From Hyposmocoma kahamanoa (lineage: Eukaryota; Arthropoda; Insecta; Lepidoptera; Cosmopterigidae), in assembly GCF_003589595.1 (NCBI RefSeq), contig NW_020654748.1:4418017-4482016 (forward strand): a DNA stretch of 64,000 nucleotides, given 5' to 3'. A program made the translations under genes and the position numbers. Below are positions 10,842 to 21,808 of the stretch, piece by piece. Under the pieces are notes generated by a model, which ran no database searches, was not told the DNA's origin, and saw only the letters and a list, made by a program, of their open reading frames with translations. How positions within the stretch are numbered: the first letter of the stretch is position 1; each line of letters begins with the position of its first letter.

Positions 10842-11327
10842 TATATAGATATCGTGGATGTTTTGTAGAAAGGGCGTAAGCGACATTTCGAAAATAAAGT
10901 ATAGGGGGGCGAGCACGTTGAAGGTGTAGGGTGGATTAGCGTCTACAACCGAGGTATTTAGTAACTTTGTGCAAAAATATATGTAGCTATACGTTTCTAC
11001 TTACGTATTTAATTTTCAACCTATATATCGTCGGTGTTGTGAAAAAAGGGAGTAAGCGACTGTTCGAAATAATTTAGAGGAGCATGTTGAAGGTTTTCAA
11101 ACAAAATAAATTTAAAATAGGACGTAAATTTTTGAAAACAGTCGTGAAAACCACAACATACTCCCCTGAAATTTTTCTTCGAAATGTCGCTTAAGCCCCT
11201 TTTAGAAAACATCGACGAAATGTAGGTTGAAAATTAAACTACGTAAGTAGAAGCGCATAGCTACATATAATTTTGTACAAAGTTACTAAGTACCTCGGTT
11301 GGAGACGCTAATCCACCCCAGGGTTCG
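10842..11327. mobile_element. Long foldback element with about 180-bp arms
   Basis: The left arm (about 10919-11095) and right arm (about 11140-11323) are imperfect reverse complements. The outer ends are gggtggattagcgtctacaa and gagacgctaatccacccc. The next matched blocks are aggtatttagtaactttgtg, gtagctatacgtttctactt and tttcaacctatatatcgtcg, then gggagtaagcgac with its partner gtcgcttaagcccc. The centre is about 45 bp. In addition, 10842-10922 is a direct repeat of 11021-11095 (atcgt..gtgttttgt..aaaggg.gtaagcgac...ttcgaaa), so the end has been duplicated. It has no protein-coding capacity. Confidence 0.8.
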
Positions 11328-11548
11328 TTGAGTCTACCGACGTGACTGTAATTGAAATGCTAGTCCGCACGCGGCGAACAAACCAAAATTATCATTATTA
11401 TCCACTTTCCTTTTACTGTCTTAACTAGTTTTACGAATTCTTTTGTATTACTGTTGTATGAATTCAACACAGGAGCTACCTAGCTGCGCGATATGTCTCT
11501 ACAATTGTACCTTCGACGTCTCGTGATCGAAAGCGGACTCTTTTTCTC

Positions 11549-11768
11549 GCCTGTCCACAACAGTTACAGTGCCACTCAGAGCTTTGAATCGCGCCCGTCA
11601 CTTTGAGACATAAGTTGTCAAGTCCCATGTGCCTGTAATTTCACCAGCACCTTTAACCCTTCCAAACCGGAACGCATTAATGCTTACTTTAATGCTTGGC
11701 GGAAGAAATAGTTAAGGTGGCAGACGTTCGTGGACGAACTCATTGACAGAGAGCTCTACTGCTGTTTG
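11549..11768 (+). repeat. Family A repeat, copy 3
   Basis: Has gcctgtccacaacagttaca, gtgccactcagagctttgaa, a deletion, then gacataagttgtcaagtccc, gcctgtaatttcaccagcac and gagctctactgctgtt. Confidence 0.85.
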
Positions 11769-12978
11769 TCAAGGTTGTCTAGTTATTGGCGAACAATATG
11801 AAAAGATTTTTTACATTTTTTTATCAATAAATAATAAATATATCTGTTGATATTTTAAATTTAATAGAAATTTTGAAATATATTTCAATATTGTGACGCT
11901 CCAGTACGATTATTGACCTATATATCACTGATTTATCTTACATCTTTTAAACAACAAACAATTTTAATTGTTATTGTGGGCGAGAAAATGTCTACATTAT
12001 AATTGTAAATCAAATCACAAAGACACTAAAAGTGTCTCTGTAAATCAGCCTCAACCAAACGTGACTAAAATTATAATGCTTCACGGAGCTTCGGAAAACC
12101 AATGTGAATTCATGGTTTACTTTTCCTTTATCTCCGCTAATTGATTACCAGGAAAAACTTAATTGGATTTGTATATTAATTCAATGTTATTGTTACATTC
12201 CTACACTATGAAAATAATAATTTATCGGTTTTTCTTTTGTACTAAAAGTAATATAGGATGATCCCTTGGACAGTTAATAAAAATCTACAAAGTATAACCT
12301 TGTAACGACGTGCACTATAGTAAGAAGTATTTCAGGAAGTATTTTTATAAGACTCGCTTTTAAATGATATGCTTTTGTTTGAGTAAATACGTACATTAAA
12401 TTAATGTAAAACTAACACTAAATCAATGTTTGTTTATAAGAAATGAAAAAAAAATTCATCAATATTTTACGACACCGTGCAAAGGTTACTTCATTACCCT
12501 GCATTTGCTAGAGGTGAGGTATATCGATAAAATGTTTTCGATAATTTAATGACTAAAGTGTAGTGCCTGTATTCATTCTTAAAGTATAAATTTTAAATAA
12601 GAATAAAGTCTTTTAAAAAATTAAGTATGAATTTTAATCATAGGCAATGAATTGACATGTCAGTGTTATTGCTTTCTTGAAACCTATAAATTAATGATAT
12701 GATAAATGTTTTTTGAAATTTACCGAAATATCCATTGTAATTGCATTTGAATTATAGTTGTGTGTTTTATGCTTTCAATATAATACAAAACATACTATAG
12801 AATACGTCAAAAAAATAAAACTATAAGAGAGAACTTTTGCTTCAAAAATCAAATACATTAAAAATCTATCGACTTTACCTCATCCCTATGACAAACGTCA
12901 AATGAAGTGAAACAGGGATTATCCTAGTTTGAGTTTAATGTGAGTTTAGTATACTTAGTTTGTAAAACTTAAAAACTT
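11769..12978. other. Unassigned AT-rich DNA
   Basis: No gene or repeat recognised. Confidence 0.5.
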
Positions 12979-13420
12979 GTCGAGTTCTTAGGTTGTCGCG
13001 ATTGTTACATAAAGGAAATGAAACTTCTATATAACTATTTAAAAAAATTGTTAAAACAAAATATTTTATAGGAAATGAAACTTTTTTCCGGATTTAAATC
13101 GCGTATATTTGCTTTTTCAAACAAACCGACGTTTCAGACCCTTTTAAGGTCCCATGGTCACGGTTGACTGACAGTTACCACAACCACCCTATTTTTTCAC
13201 TATAGTTAAAATAAATTAGTTTAGTTAAAATAGGGTGGTTTGCATCAATATTAGACATAACTGGTTGAAGACTATACCACCTCAGGCAACCGTGGCCATG
13301 GGACCTGTAAAGGGCCCGAAACGTCGGTTTGTTTGAAAAAACAAATATACGCGATTTAAATCCGGAAAGTAGCTTCACTTCCTATGTGTAACAATCGCGA
13401 AAACCTAAGAACTCGATACA
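12979..13420. mobile_element. Family C palindromic element, copy 1
   Basis: Both ends carry cgagttcttaggtt and cgcgattgttaca in inverted orientation. The arms continue through aggaaatgaaact, tccggatttaaatcgcgtat, tttcaaacaaaccgacgttt and ccatggtcacggttgact. The arms enclose a centre with two opposed taaaatagggtggtttgc-type blocks. The element is almost entirely a palindrome (arms about 200 bp). The 67-codon minus frame at 13175-13378 is a by-product of the palindrome. Related copies: 14368-14728, 35645-35835 (shortened), and scraps at 7702, 8262, 13858, 33714 and 54955. Confidence 0.85.
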
Positions 13421-13857
13421 AAATATTGTGTAAAACAATCATTTGACGCTTAAAATATGCATCGACTTGGGATCAATCAGTATTTAATTAATACTGTAAA
13501 AGCAAATAGAGATATATTCCAATTCGTGCTCTGTAACTGCACCCTCCAAATTTATTTTTTAATAAAATATGGCTTCTCTCTTAACAACAATTCGATGATG
13601 TACAGAGCTTGTTCAGAAGATGTCTTTTTATCCTACCTTTGAAGATTTAATCTATATAAAAATACGCATTGTTACTTATTGTAACGTATAATTTCTTCGG
13701 ATCTAAATCAATCATTCAATCACTCAATGAATTTAGTAAAAAATTAAATTGTTAAAATAAAATATTTTGTAAAACGTAGGTACGTAGCGTAATTTGAAAA
13801 TATTCTTGGGTAAATTTAAAATAAGGTATTTAAATTACCAACATTTGCAACTATGTT
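13421..13857. other. Unassigned
   Basis: The 61-codon plus frame at 13457-13642 shows no recognisable feature. Otherwise AT-rich DNA. Confidence 0.45.
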
Positions 13858-13925
13858 AAAAAGTAGGGTGGTTTGCATTAATCTTACACATAACTGGTTA
13901 ATGACTTTACCATCTCAGTCCGCAG
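13858..13925 (+). repeat. Family C scrap
   Basis: Matches the central part of family C (agtagggtggtttgcattaa, cataactggttaatgacttt, accatctcagtc) and stops where family A copy 4 begins nearby. Confidence 0.7.
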
Positions 13926-13957
13926 TGTCTATGGACTTCGAAAGGGGTTGGTAGTAC

Positions 13958-14165
13958 CATCTAGGGAAGTACTGCCACCTTACCTATTTCCGTCGTCAAG
14001 CAGTAATGTGAGCATTACTGCGTGTCGGTTTTGAAGGGTAAGGGTACTGGTGAAATTACAAGCACATGGACTTGTCAGCTTACGTCTCAGGGTGACGTGC
14101 GCAGTGGCACTGCCCCTCAGATCTTGACGATTTGAAGCTCTGAGACCGCTCCGAGCTACTGCCAC
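13958..14165 (-). repeat. Family A repeat, copy 4
   Basis: Reverse orientation: gggaagtactgccaccttac, gtcaagcagtaatgtgagca, ggtgaaattacaagcacatg, cagtggcactgcccctcaga. The 62-codon minus frame at 13980-14168 is within the repeat and is not a gene. Confidence 0.9.
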
Positions 14166-14367
14166 CAATTATGAACAGGTTCCGCTATTGTAAAAAATAA
14201 TGTGTACAAAAGAGTATTACAGCCAGCAATGTCAAAATGTAGACGGAAGCCAGATGGCGTATTCACTGTACCATTCACCGTCACAGATGGAAGTATTGTA
14301 TTATTCTTCGTTCATTGTTTTTATTGCTATTTTATTTATAAGTTAGACAAAATTTTACTTAATATTT

Positions 14368-14728
14368 TCGTAGAAAATGAAACCTATTAATGAAAACTAT
14401 TTTTTTCTATTTTTTTAGGTTTTTCAAACAAACCAACGTTTCAGGCCCTTTACAGGTCCCATGGTCACGGTTGACTGAGTTATATACAAAACTTATTAAT
14501 TAAACACAAAAAAATTTATGTAACTATGGTGGAAAAAATAGGGTGGTTTGCATTAATATTAGTCATAACTGGTTGATGGCTTTACCACCTCAGTCAACCG
14601 TGACCATGAGAACTGTAAAGCGCCCGAAATGTTGGTTTGTTTGAAAAAACAAACATACACGAATTAAATCCGGAAAAAATTGTTTCATTTCCTATGTGTA
14701 ACAATCGCGAAAACCTAAGCACGTAATA
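14368..14728. mobile_element. Family C palindromic element, copy 2
   Basis: Inverted arms tttcaaacaaaccaacgttt / gaaatgttggtttgtttgaa and cccatggtcacggttgactg / cagtcaaccgtgaccatgag, with agggtggtttgcattaatat in the middle. The right end keeps tcatttcctatgtgtaacaa and tcgcgaaaacctaag; the left end is eroded. It is flanked at 14252 and 14758 by an inverted ccagatggcgt / acgccatctgg pair. Confidence 0.85.
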
Positions 14729-14949
14729 TTTTCGCTTCTATCTCTGCTATTTTATTAAACGCCATCTGGTACTTGGGACCTTTTGTTCTTTACTAGTGGC
14801 ATGTAACTGCGCCATAATCAAAATCTTTGTTATGCGGTAGATGGTAACAAGTGCTTAATTTAAAAAAGTAATTTTAATTAATTACGACGGAAATTGCCAC
14901 AATTTAATGTTTAATATGTTATTATAGACATTATAAATATTATATATTA

Positions 14950-15290
14950 ATATGTACCAAGCACAAATCCGGCCGTACATGGAGCACTGATGCCAACTAT
15001 GGGTTGGTTTTGCTAAATACCGTGGATTCAGTTGAAAAGCGTGCCAAGAGGCTTATAAGTAGAGGTGAATCTGCAGAGCCTAGAACACTGCCGTAAAGTT
15101 GCCTCGGTATTCTACAGCATATATCACGGAGAGCGTGCCATGGAATTGCATGATTTTATTCCGCCTTCTTCTTTCTATCATCAGGGAATTTCACGTAGGT
15201 AGGGGTTCCACCCCTGTGGATGTACCAAGGATTCGTACGAACGTACGTACGTTTCGCTTTTATACGGCGAAACCGGATAAGTAAACTTTT
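14950..15290 (+). pseudogene. LINE reverse transcriptase C-terminal fragment
   Basis: Translating in all three plus frames recovers, in order, 'IRPYMEHxCQLWVG', 'LDSVEKRAKRLI', 'SLEHCRKVAS', 'FYSIYHGERAMELHDFIPPS' and 'VDVPRIRTN'. This order is characteristic of the C-terminus of jockey/CR1-like non-LTR polyproteins. Frames change at least twice and stops intervene. The same protein segment, also broken, is at 28340-28757 (minus). The catalytic domain is absent (5'-truncated copy). Confidence 0.75.
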
Positions 15291-15647
15291 GATATCGTTT
15301 TTAATCTCATAAGGCCCCATGTACATCAAAATGTACATAGTATGTGAATTGATTCAGACCTAAACAATATCATTTCTTTAACACAAAACGCTTAGAAAAT
15401 ATCTCATTCAAATTTAGCACTATAGCATAAGTATTATACATTACCACGGAGTATTAAAAAAATCTTAGGTTTAGGAGGGACGCCGCTCATGATACTTCCA
15501 TATGGCGTTTAAAAGTGTCAAATTATGCAATTAGCTTTTATTCTTTCCTGCTGATGAGTAATGTGTCTATAGTTAAATGCATCATTGATAAACCACATTT
15601 AGGACACTAAAATTTCCTTCTAGGAAAACTAACGGTGTCAAAACAAA
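15291..15647. other. Unassigned
   Basis: No gene or repeat recognised. Confidence 0.5.
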
Positions 15648-15708
15648 AAACTTATTAGCGTTCAAAATTACTAATTTATTATTAGTAATTTTGAACGCTA
15701 ATAAGTTT
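15648..15708. other. Perfect 28-bp palindrome, 5-nt loop
   Basis: Arms 15648-15675 and 15681-15708 are exact reverse complements (core ttagcgttcaaaattactaa), with loop ttatt. No mismatch is visible, implying recent origin or active correction. Confidence 0.95.
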
Positions 15709-16704
15709 CACTCTTAAATAAACACAACATCCCGAAAAACAGATTAAACTTACAAAATTACCACGTAATGGTTGATAGACTCATTGATCCCTTAACCCGT
15801 TGACTCGTTGATCGATTGCTTGATTTTTTGGTACGATCGAACGAATGGTCTATCGAACAAACGTTCGACTCAAACGAAGAGTGAGAAGACGAACCGTGTC
15901 GTGCATGAGGACTTCAGGTCAGAGTGCACGAGACAACAATAATATTGTGAATTGTTGAATAATCTTTAAAATTATAATGATAAAGTAGGATATTGCGCGC
16001 ATGACCCATGAAACTCTAAAATGATCGGGTTATTTAGAAATTAGTAACCGGGTAATCGGGTCACTGGTGCTGTTCGAATCTTTTTGATTCGATCGTGTGT
16101 ATCGTACACGCGTCAGGTAACATCGAGGATGATCACGATTACGTCTCCTATATCGATCATACAACTACGTCAATAAAAGCTGTTGTGCATTTGGAGGCTC
16201 CAAGCACCTTTCTTCACCCTCTCGTGCTTCGTATACGTATCACAGTACAATACATTACATTAAGTACACTGGGCGTTTAGAGCTGTTCTTTCAAATTGTA
16301 GTTTTCTGGGTCTTAAGAAGATAATTTGATAAATGCCGTGAAGGAGATGCGAATGAAATTTACTAATATAGCCCAGAGACTAGGACTCCGTTGTAAGTGC
16401 GGGTTACGAGGGCGACATCAGGGAGATAGATCAGCAAAATAGATAGTAAAAGGATTATGTGGTTGGAATTCGGTATAGTGGAGTTTCAAGAAGGAATTAG
16501 GGTCAGATTAAGGTAGCTAACTGAACCAAAGGTCAATGATGGTACTATTAGTGCATATCTATGATTGGAGTGTCAACATACGGGTACGTAATTCACTGAT
16601 TTTGACGTTTATGTGTGTATTTTTTTTACATTAATAGCTCTAAATTCAGTAACGGAACGTAAATTCAATGGTAAATGATAATAATCTCAGTACAGAGTAC
16701 TAAA
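15709..16704. other. Unassigned
   Basis: No gene recognised. Somewhat richer in CG-containing words than its surroundings (for example 15830-15910 and 16080-16230), but with no family match. Confidence 0.45.
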
Positions 16705-16985
16705 AATCCGACTTCAGAAGTTCGTGGAATGACGTCTATTTGCCAAGTTTTATTGAAATCATTTGTCGGAAAGTGCGCGAAACCGGATTCATCCCCTAGT
16801 TTGCCATCCTAACTGGGGGAATATTTTTTTCAAATTGAAAGGGAATTAATACTGGGGTACCCTCTTTCTAACAAAAAATGACTCATCAAAATCGGTTTAC
16901 ACATAAGTTATCATGAAACATACATAAAAAAAAATGGAATCGATCGAATTGAGAACCTCCTCCTTTTTTTTAAGTCTTTTAAAAA
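16705..16985 (-). repeat. Family J repeat, copy 3
   Basis: Contains gtctatttgccaagttttat, gtgcgcgaaaccggattcat, ggggtaccctctttctaaca, atcaaaatcggtttacac and aattgagaacctcctccttt. It is a nearly full copy in reverse. Confidence 0.85.
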
Positions 16986-16999
16986 TAATAATATCATTT

Positions 17000-17097
17000 A
17001 TTATATTTAGGGGATAAGGGCGCCCAAATAACATCTCTCGGACCCAAGTCAAGTTTACCTGCACGCGGTATCCCCTGCTGATCAACGAACGAAGCAT
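17000..17097 (+). repeat. Fragment of an RTE 5' end
   Basis: aagtcaagtttacctgcacgcggtatcccctgctgatcaacgaacgaagc corresponds block by block to 30155-30212 in the 5' leader of the RTE insertion (gtcaagctcacctgcacgtg, gtacatcctgcagtaactaa, cgaggc). It is a diverged isolated piece. Confidence 0.55.
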
Positions 17098-17352
17098 ATC
17101 ATAGTTTTACACTGACACAATTTAAAGATAGCTAGATAGAGATAAAGCTATGTAAGCAATTTCAGATCGTAATACTTGTCTTTCAAAATGTACAACAATA
17201 CTTTTGTTCATTATCAAATAAACAAAGGAACGAATGACACTAAAGCGGAATCTTACATATTCACTATTCGCAATTAAAAAAAAATGGCAACATAGCTTTA
17301 TGAACTGCGACAAATAAACAGGGAAGGTTTATCACACACCGCATACGATATA

Positions 17353-18901
17353 CACACATCAAAAAAAGTTTGCGATCAATAGCATAAGCTCCTATAATTC
17401 TTTAAATTTAACTTTATCAAGAAAAAATCTATGTTGTATGCTTTCTTTAAATAGGAATACCCTGTTTGAAATTAAAATATAAAACTATTTTTTATTATTT
17501 ATTTTAAAAAATTGAGCCATTAATCATAATGTAATAGTGATAGAAATTTCATACAAAGAAAAAGACTGTTTAATTAAACTTAACAACAATTTATTATTAA
17601 AAGGTGTGAATTCAATATAAAATAACTCTTCCCCTGGCTCGAATACATGCGAAGATCCTCCTGGGCATGCTGAGGATCAAGTTATCCAGCATTTCCTTGG
17701 GTAACCTATCCCATTCTTCAATAGCGGCTTCCCTGAGCTCTGGAACTGTCTGGGGACGTGGCTCACGGTTCCATACTGCTCGTTTAAGAGCATCCCACGC
17801 GTGCTCTATTGGGTTTAAGTCGGGCGAGCCGGCAGGCCAGTCTAATCGTGTGATATCGTATTCTTGAAGAGCAGCATTGACTCGTTGAGCTCGATGTGCG
17901 GGCGCATTATCATCGACCAGTACAAATTGGTGCCCATGGTTTACTCGGAATGGTCTGACGATATCATCAATAGCAACTGCTTTGTACATGTCTGCTGTCA
18001 TGAAGCCCCGATACGGGATCAAAGACGTTCTAGCTCCAATCAATGCCACCCCAAAAGGACACCGATTTTCCGCCTTGCTGAACTGTTCCAGTGGCAGTTC
18101 TTTGTCTTTCACGGTCGCCTGGTCTTCTCCAGACACGGACACGTCGGTTATCTGGATGAGTGCTGATTCGGGATTCGTCAACGAAGAGACAGTTTTGCCA
18201 AATGTTTTCGTCCTCACCTTCTTCATTTTGCCGAAGTCTAGCCCACTGCAATCTTCGTTAGTGACGTTGCCGGGAATTGAGCGGAGCTGACCTGAAGACT
18301 GAAGACCTCCGTGCTCGTAATCCAACCTGGTGCAAGCAATTGCGAACGGTCTGCGTGCTAACTTCAAGCCCAGAGGCGGCCCTGACTTCTGCTTTTATTT
18401 TAGTGGCGTTGATTGTTGGATCACGGGCTGCCAGCAATCTAATATAGCGCTTTTGGGCAGCTGTCAAAACAGTTGGGCGACCGCTGCGGGGTCGGTCAGC
18501 TAAATTCCCCATTCCGTGATACCTCTGCAACGTAGCCACGACACAGGATTGGGATATAGCAAGTCTGCGTGCTATTACTCTCGTGGTGTATCCTTCTTCC
18601 CTCAAAGTTACTATTCTAGCTCGTAAAACCTCTGATAATCCTCTTGGCATTTTTTCAATCACAACTTTCCGCGAAAAATATCTTGAATCGCTTATAATTG
18701 ACTAAATCAGATTTCTGAATGAGCGTAAGCTAGGACTGAAAGCCTTTTTATATGAAAAAACAATTGAACGGGGTCATTGTTTTATGTTCTAATTTATTTT
18801 TAAATAAAGAATCTAAAAAGAAGAAAAAATCATAATATAATCTACAGTAACAAAAAAGATTTCAGTTTTTCGAAGTGATCGCAAACTTTTTTTGATGTGT
18901 G
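17353..18901 (-). mobile_element. Complete Tc1-type transposon
   Basis: Perfect 26-bp terminal inverted repeats begin CACACATCAAAAAAAGTTTG at 17353-17378 and 18876-18901, and TA dinucleotides flank both ends (17351-17352, 18902-18903). The length is 1549 bp, within the normal Tc1 range. The minus strand carries a transposase frame with one nonsense codon and one frameshift (next entry). Perfect end identity and near-intact coding point to a fairly recent insertion. It is the only complete DNA transposon with its own transposase in the window. Confidence 0.95.
17612..18662 (-). pseudogene. Tc1-family DD34E transposase, two lesions
   Basis: Cuts and pastes the surrounding element. The start is the ATG at 18662. 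Residues 1-134 carry the paired-like double helix-turn-helix (RVIARRLAISQSCVVATLQR, then GRPTVLTAAQKRYI). A TAA codon at 18258-18260 then interrupts the frame. The same frame resumes ('LQWARLRQNEE') with the first catalytic aspartate in LFVDESRIS. Around 18035 (..FWGGIDWS) the frame shifts, continuing as ARTSLIPYRGFMTADMY. The remainder has VLVDDNAPAHRAQ with the second aspartate, DWPAGSPDLNPIEHAWD with the glutamate exactly 34 residues later, and ends at 17612. Only one base substitution and one indel separate it from an intact enzyme; without repair it should be inactive. The long 251-codon frame overlaps the shift and its first part is out of frame. Confidence 0.93.
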
Positions 18902-18981
18902 TACCGCCAAGCTATGACTGCAAACGTTAGTGGACTAAAGAAATGGATAGTACTGTAATAATGACAGGTTTATTTCTAAGA

Positions 18982-19293
18982 CTCAACTCACACAGGCGCA
19001 GAGTCGAAGCGTCGCGTCGAATCCTGTTTTTCAGCTACAACGCAAGGCGACGCGCGTAATGGCGCAGTCACAGTGTGGTCGGCGACTGATGCGTCACGTG
19101 AAACCACTCGACTGTAACCAATCGTTAACGCGCGCCTCCGCGCGTCGTCGCTTGATTAAAGCGACTTACGCGATTCGATATTTGCATAACATAAATTTGT
19201 ATCTTAATAATGGGAAAATAGAGAGGAATATGCTATAGGTGAAAAACATGACGCGTCGCAACTCTTTGACTCTGCGTCTGTGTGAGTTGAGCG
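18982..19293. mobile_element. GC-rich MITE with ctcaactcacac ends
   Basis: The left end ctcaactcacacaggcgcag matches the inverted right end ctgcgtctgtgtgagttgag, then gaag/aag and gcgtcgcgtcg / cgacgcgtc-type blocks. taaga occurs just outside each end (18977-18981 and 19294-19298), a candidate target duplication. The interior is rich in gcgacgcg words and has no coding frame. Confidence 0.75.
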
Positions 19294-19299
19294 TAAGAC

Positions 19300-20614
19300 T
19301 ACAAAAAGCTTATTGTTCTCTTCATGTGATACTATATTACTCTTAAATGACCAATGTTCAATTTATAACAGATAGTTCTAAAGTATTATCTTTTTATTAT
19401 AACTTGTCTTTATTGGAACTTTATTGCACTGAGGAAAAAAATGCTGATTAAACGTTTATTGTTACTGCTACACAACTATTGATGCGGTGAATGTAAGCCA
19501 ATTGGGCTTCTAAGTATTTTTTACACTCAATTGTTTTTTTCGTGCGATAGACAATAGAAAAAGACATCATTTAACGAGATTTAAAACCGACTGTGCTCAT
19601 TTATATGGTGCTGAATTATATATATTGTAGTTCAATAAGAATCCGCTAGATGGCGTTGAATCGTTTTATGCAAATACTGAATTGGGGTGTTAGAATTTTC
19701 GCTCGAATGGTGATTACACCGACCGAATTTTGATTGTATAAGATAAAACCATACATACAATCTATAGGCTTACTTGGAGTCGAGTTATAATGGGAACCCG
19801 TTTGCGGGTCCCGCCTGATTACTACTTTAATAAAAAAACACTTTTTATAGTTCGTTATTAATTTATTTCAGTTGGCTTTCAAAAACTAGAGTTTTATTTT
19901 GTTGATGCAACATTTCTATACTCTCATTGTAAAATGTGCTAACTCTACTTGTATCAACATTCGTTTTTTAAGCATTTATCGTATGTGTAAAGTGATGCCA
20001 TCTTTTGCCTAATACCCGCTGCTCTACCTGCTTTATAACTAAATATAACTTTCTTGTAAAATATGATATATAAATACCTTTCTCTTGTATAGTGTGATAT
20101 TGACACGTATTGTATTGTATTGAATTTCATGCATCACACTTAAATTCTAAGTGAAAAAATATAACTTCAATCGATTTATTTAAAACATTCGAGTTTTCAT
20201 TCGTTTCAACCGTGAGTACTGATTGTATTGCAGTTAAATTATTTTAACCCAACCGAATTAAATTAAATTACTTTTAACTAAAACATGTTGTTTATTTCCT
20301 TTTCTTTTTGTTTCTTTTTTATTCTATTGGTACAGTTACAGATATCAGATATAACATAATACAAATACATTCTTCAATAGCATTATATAACCGGCACTCA
20401 ATTACAATTATATATAGCATTGCACGATGTTGTATTTTATTATCATAGTAAAACTATTTTTATTTTTTTATTATTTTTATTTTACAGTCTATACTGTAAC
20501 GACCCTTCGAAGGTATTTGTAGCATTTTTGAGATGACCTCATGTGTCTTGATAATTAAAGACGGTGCAATTGACCCACGCTTTATTTTCTTTAATTTTAC
20601 TTTATTACGCAGTG
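19300..20614. other. Mostly unassigned AT-rich DNA
   Basis: 19625-19760 (ccgctagatggcgttgaatc ... gtgttagaattttcgctc) is a diverged relative of 46795-46900 (family P). Nothing else is recognised. Confidence 0.5.
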
Positions 20615-20884
20615 CTTGTAGCAGGAGAGCTCCATGTGAAAGAGTTCGTCCAGAGAAGTAGTGACACCTTACCTATTTCTGTCGCCAAGCAGTAATGTGA
20701 GCATTACCGCGTTCAGGTTTCGGAGGGTGCTGGTGAAATTACAGGCACATGGGACTTGTTAACTTATGTCTCAGGGTGACAGGCGCAGCAGCAGTGCCCC
20801 TCAGATCTTTGTATTATGGAGAGACGTGTCGCTTACCATCGGGCACACGATATGTTCGTTCCGTCATTTAGTATGATAAAAAAA
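20615..20884 (-). repeat. Family A repeat, copy 5
   Basis: Full-length reverse copy: gcaggagagctccatgtgaa, cgccaagcagtaatgtgagc, ggtgaaattacaggcacatg, gcttaccatcgggcacacga, and a terminal A-run. Confidence 0.9.
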
Positions 20885-21014
20885 ATACAAATGCAATAAA
20901 AAACACACGTTAACACGATTAAAGAGACCAGTCTTGAGAGGGAGAATGGGCGGGTGTGAACGGTGAAGAAGAGTAGTTCGGATAAACTATATAACCAATC
21001 AAAACTCCGAAATT

Positions 21015-21590
21015 ACATTTGCCCGAAATAATGTTTGCTCAAAGTTTTATATCAGCTTGGAATACTACCTGTAACTACAACGACGGAGTTTTGCATAGCA
21101 AATTGCACAACGCCCCTAGCAGTCCAACAAAGACGAAAATTGTTTTTCACCTCACTAAAGGACGCTCAAAAAGGCTATCTTTCTCATTAGAAATCTGCGC
21201 GCAAAAGCGTTTTTTGCACAATAGCGTGCAAAAGGTTTTTGAAATTCGAACTTGACGATGGACTGTGGTGCACCTAACTTTTTCTTTCGATGAAAAAAAA
21301 ATGACACGTTCAACTACGCGATTTGTCGTACCTACATTACTTATTTATGTAATATAAATCCAGTGGTATATATTTATTCTTATTATTGTTGACATTAAAT
21401 TGACAATGATAACTAATTGTGCTTATTAAATTATTTTAATTCGTCGAAGAACTAAAATAATTTCAATAATCACTTAATTACACAAAGTAAAAGTACAAGC
21501 AAGAATAAAAATTGATGAGGTGTAAATTCAGAACGCATCCGAAAAAATTTTTTGTCTTTTAATAAAAAAAAAACTGATGTTTAGTTCAAG
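21015..21590 (-). repeat. Family I repeat, inverted single-unit copy
   Basis: Reverse counterpart of 2854-3530: ctcattagaaatctgcgcgc, gtttttgaaattcgaacttg, gacgatggactgtgg, acgtgtcat complement, cgtcgaagaactaaaataat, gaggtgtaaattcagaacgc. It has one tandem unit rather than two. 21590-21650 continues with the small repeat seen at 1170-1222. The 78-codon frame at 21019-21255 spans repeat sequence and is not called. Confidence 0.75.
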
Positions 21591-21808
21591 CACTCGTCAA
21601 ACAACAACTTTGCAGCCTTGCATGACAAATAACTATTATATATTTATTTTTTACACTACGGTTTTATTCTCACAGTAATGTCACTAATTGCGTAATAAGA
21701 TACGCAAATACCTCGGCACTTCCACTGCGCCCATCAACCTGTGATATAAAGTAAACAAATCTCGTATTCCTACAATTTTTCACTTCGTATTATAAATATA
21801 TATATATA

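Noticed and set aside
17667..18290. Three plus-strand frames of 66-102 codons
   Set aside because: Antisense shadows of the Tc1 transposase.
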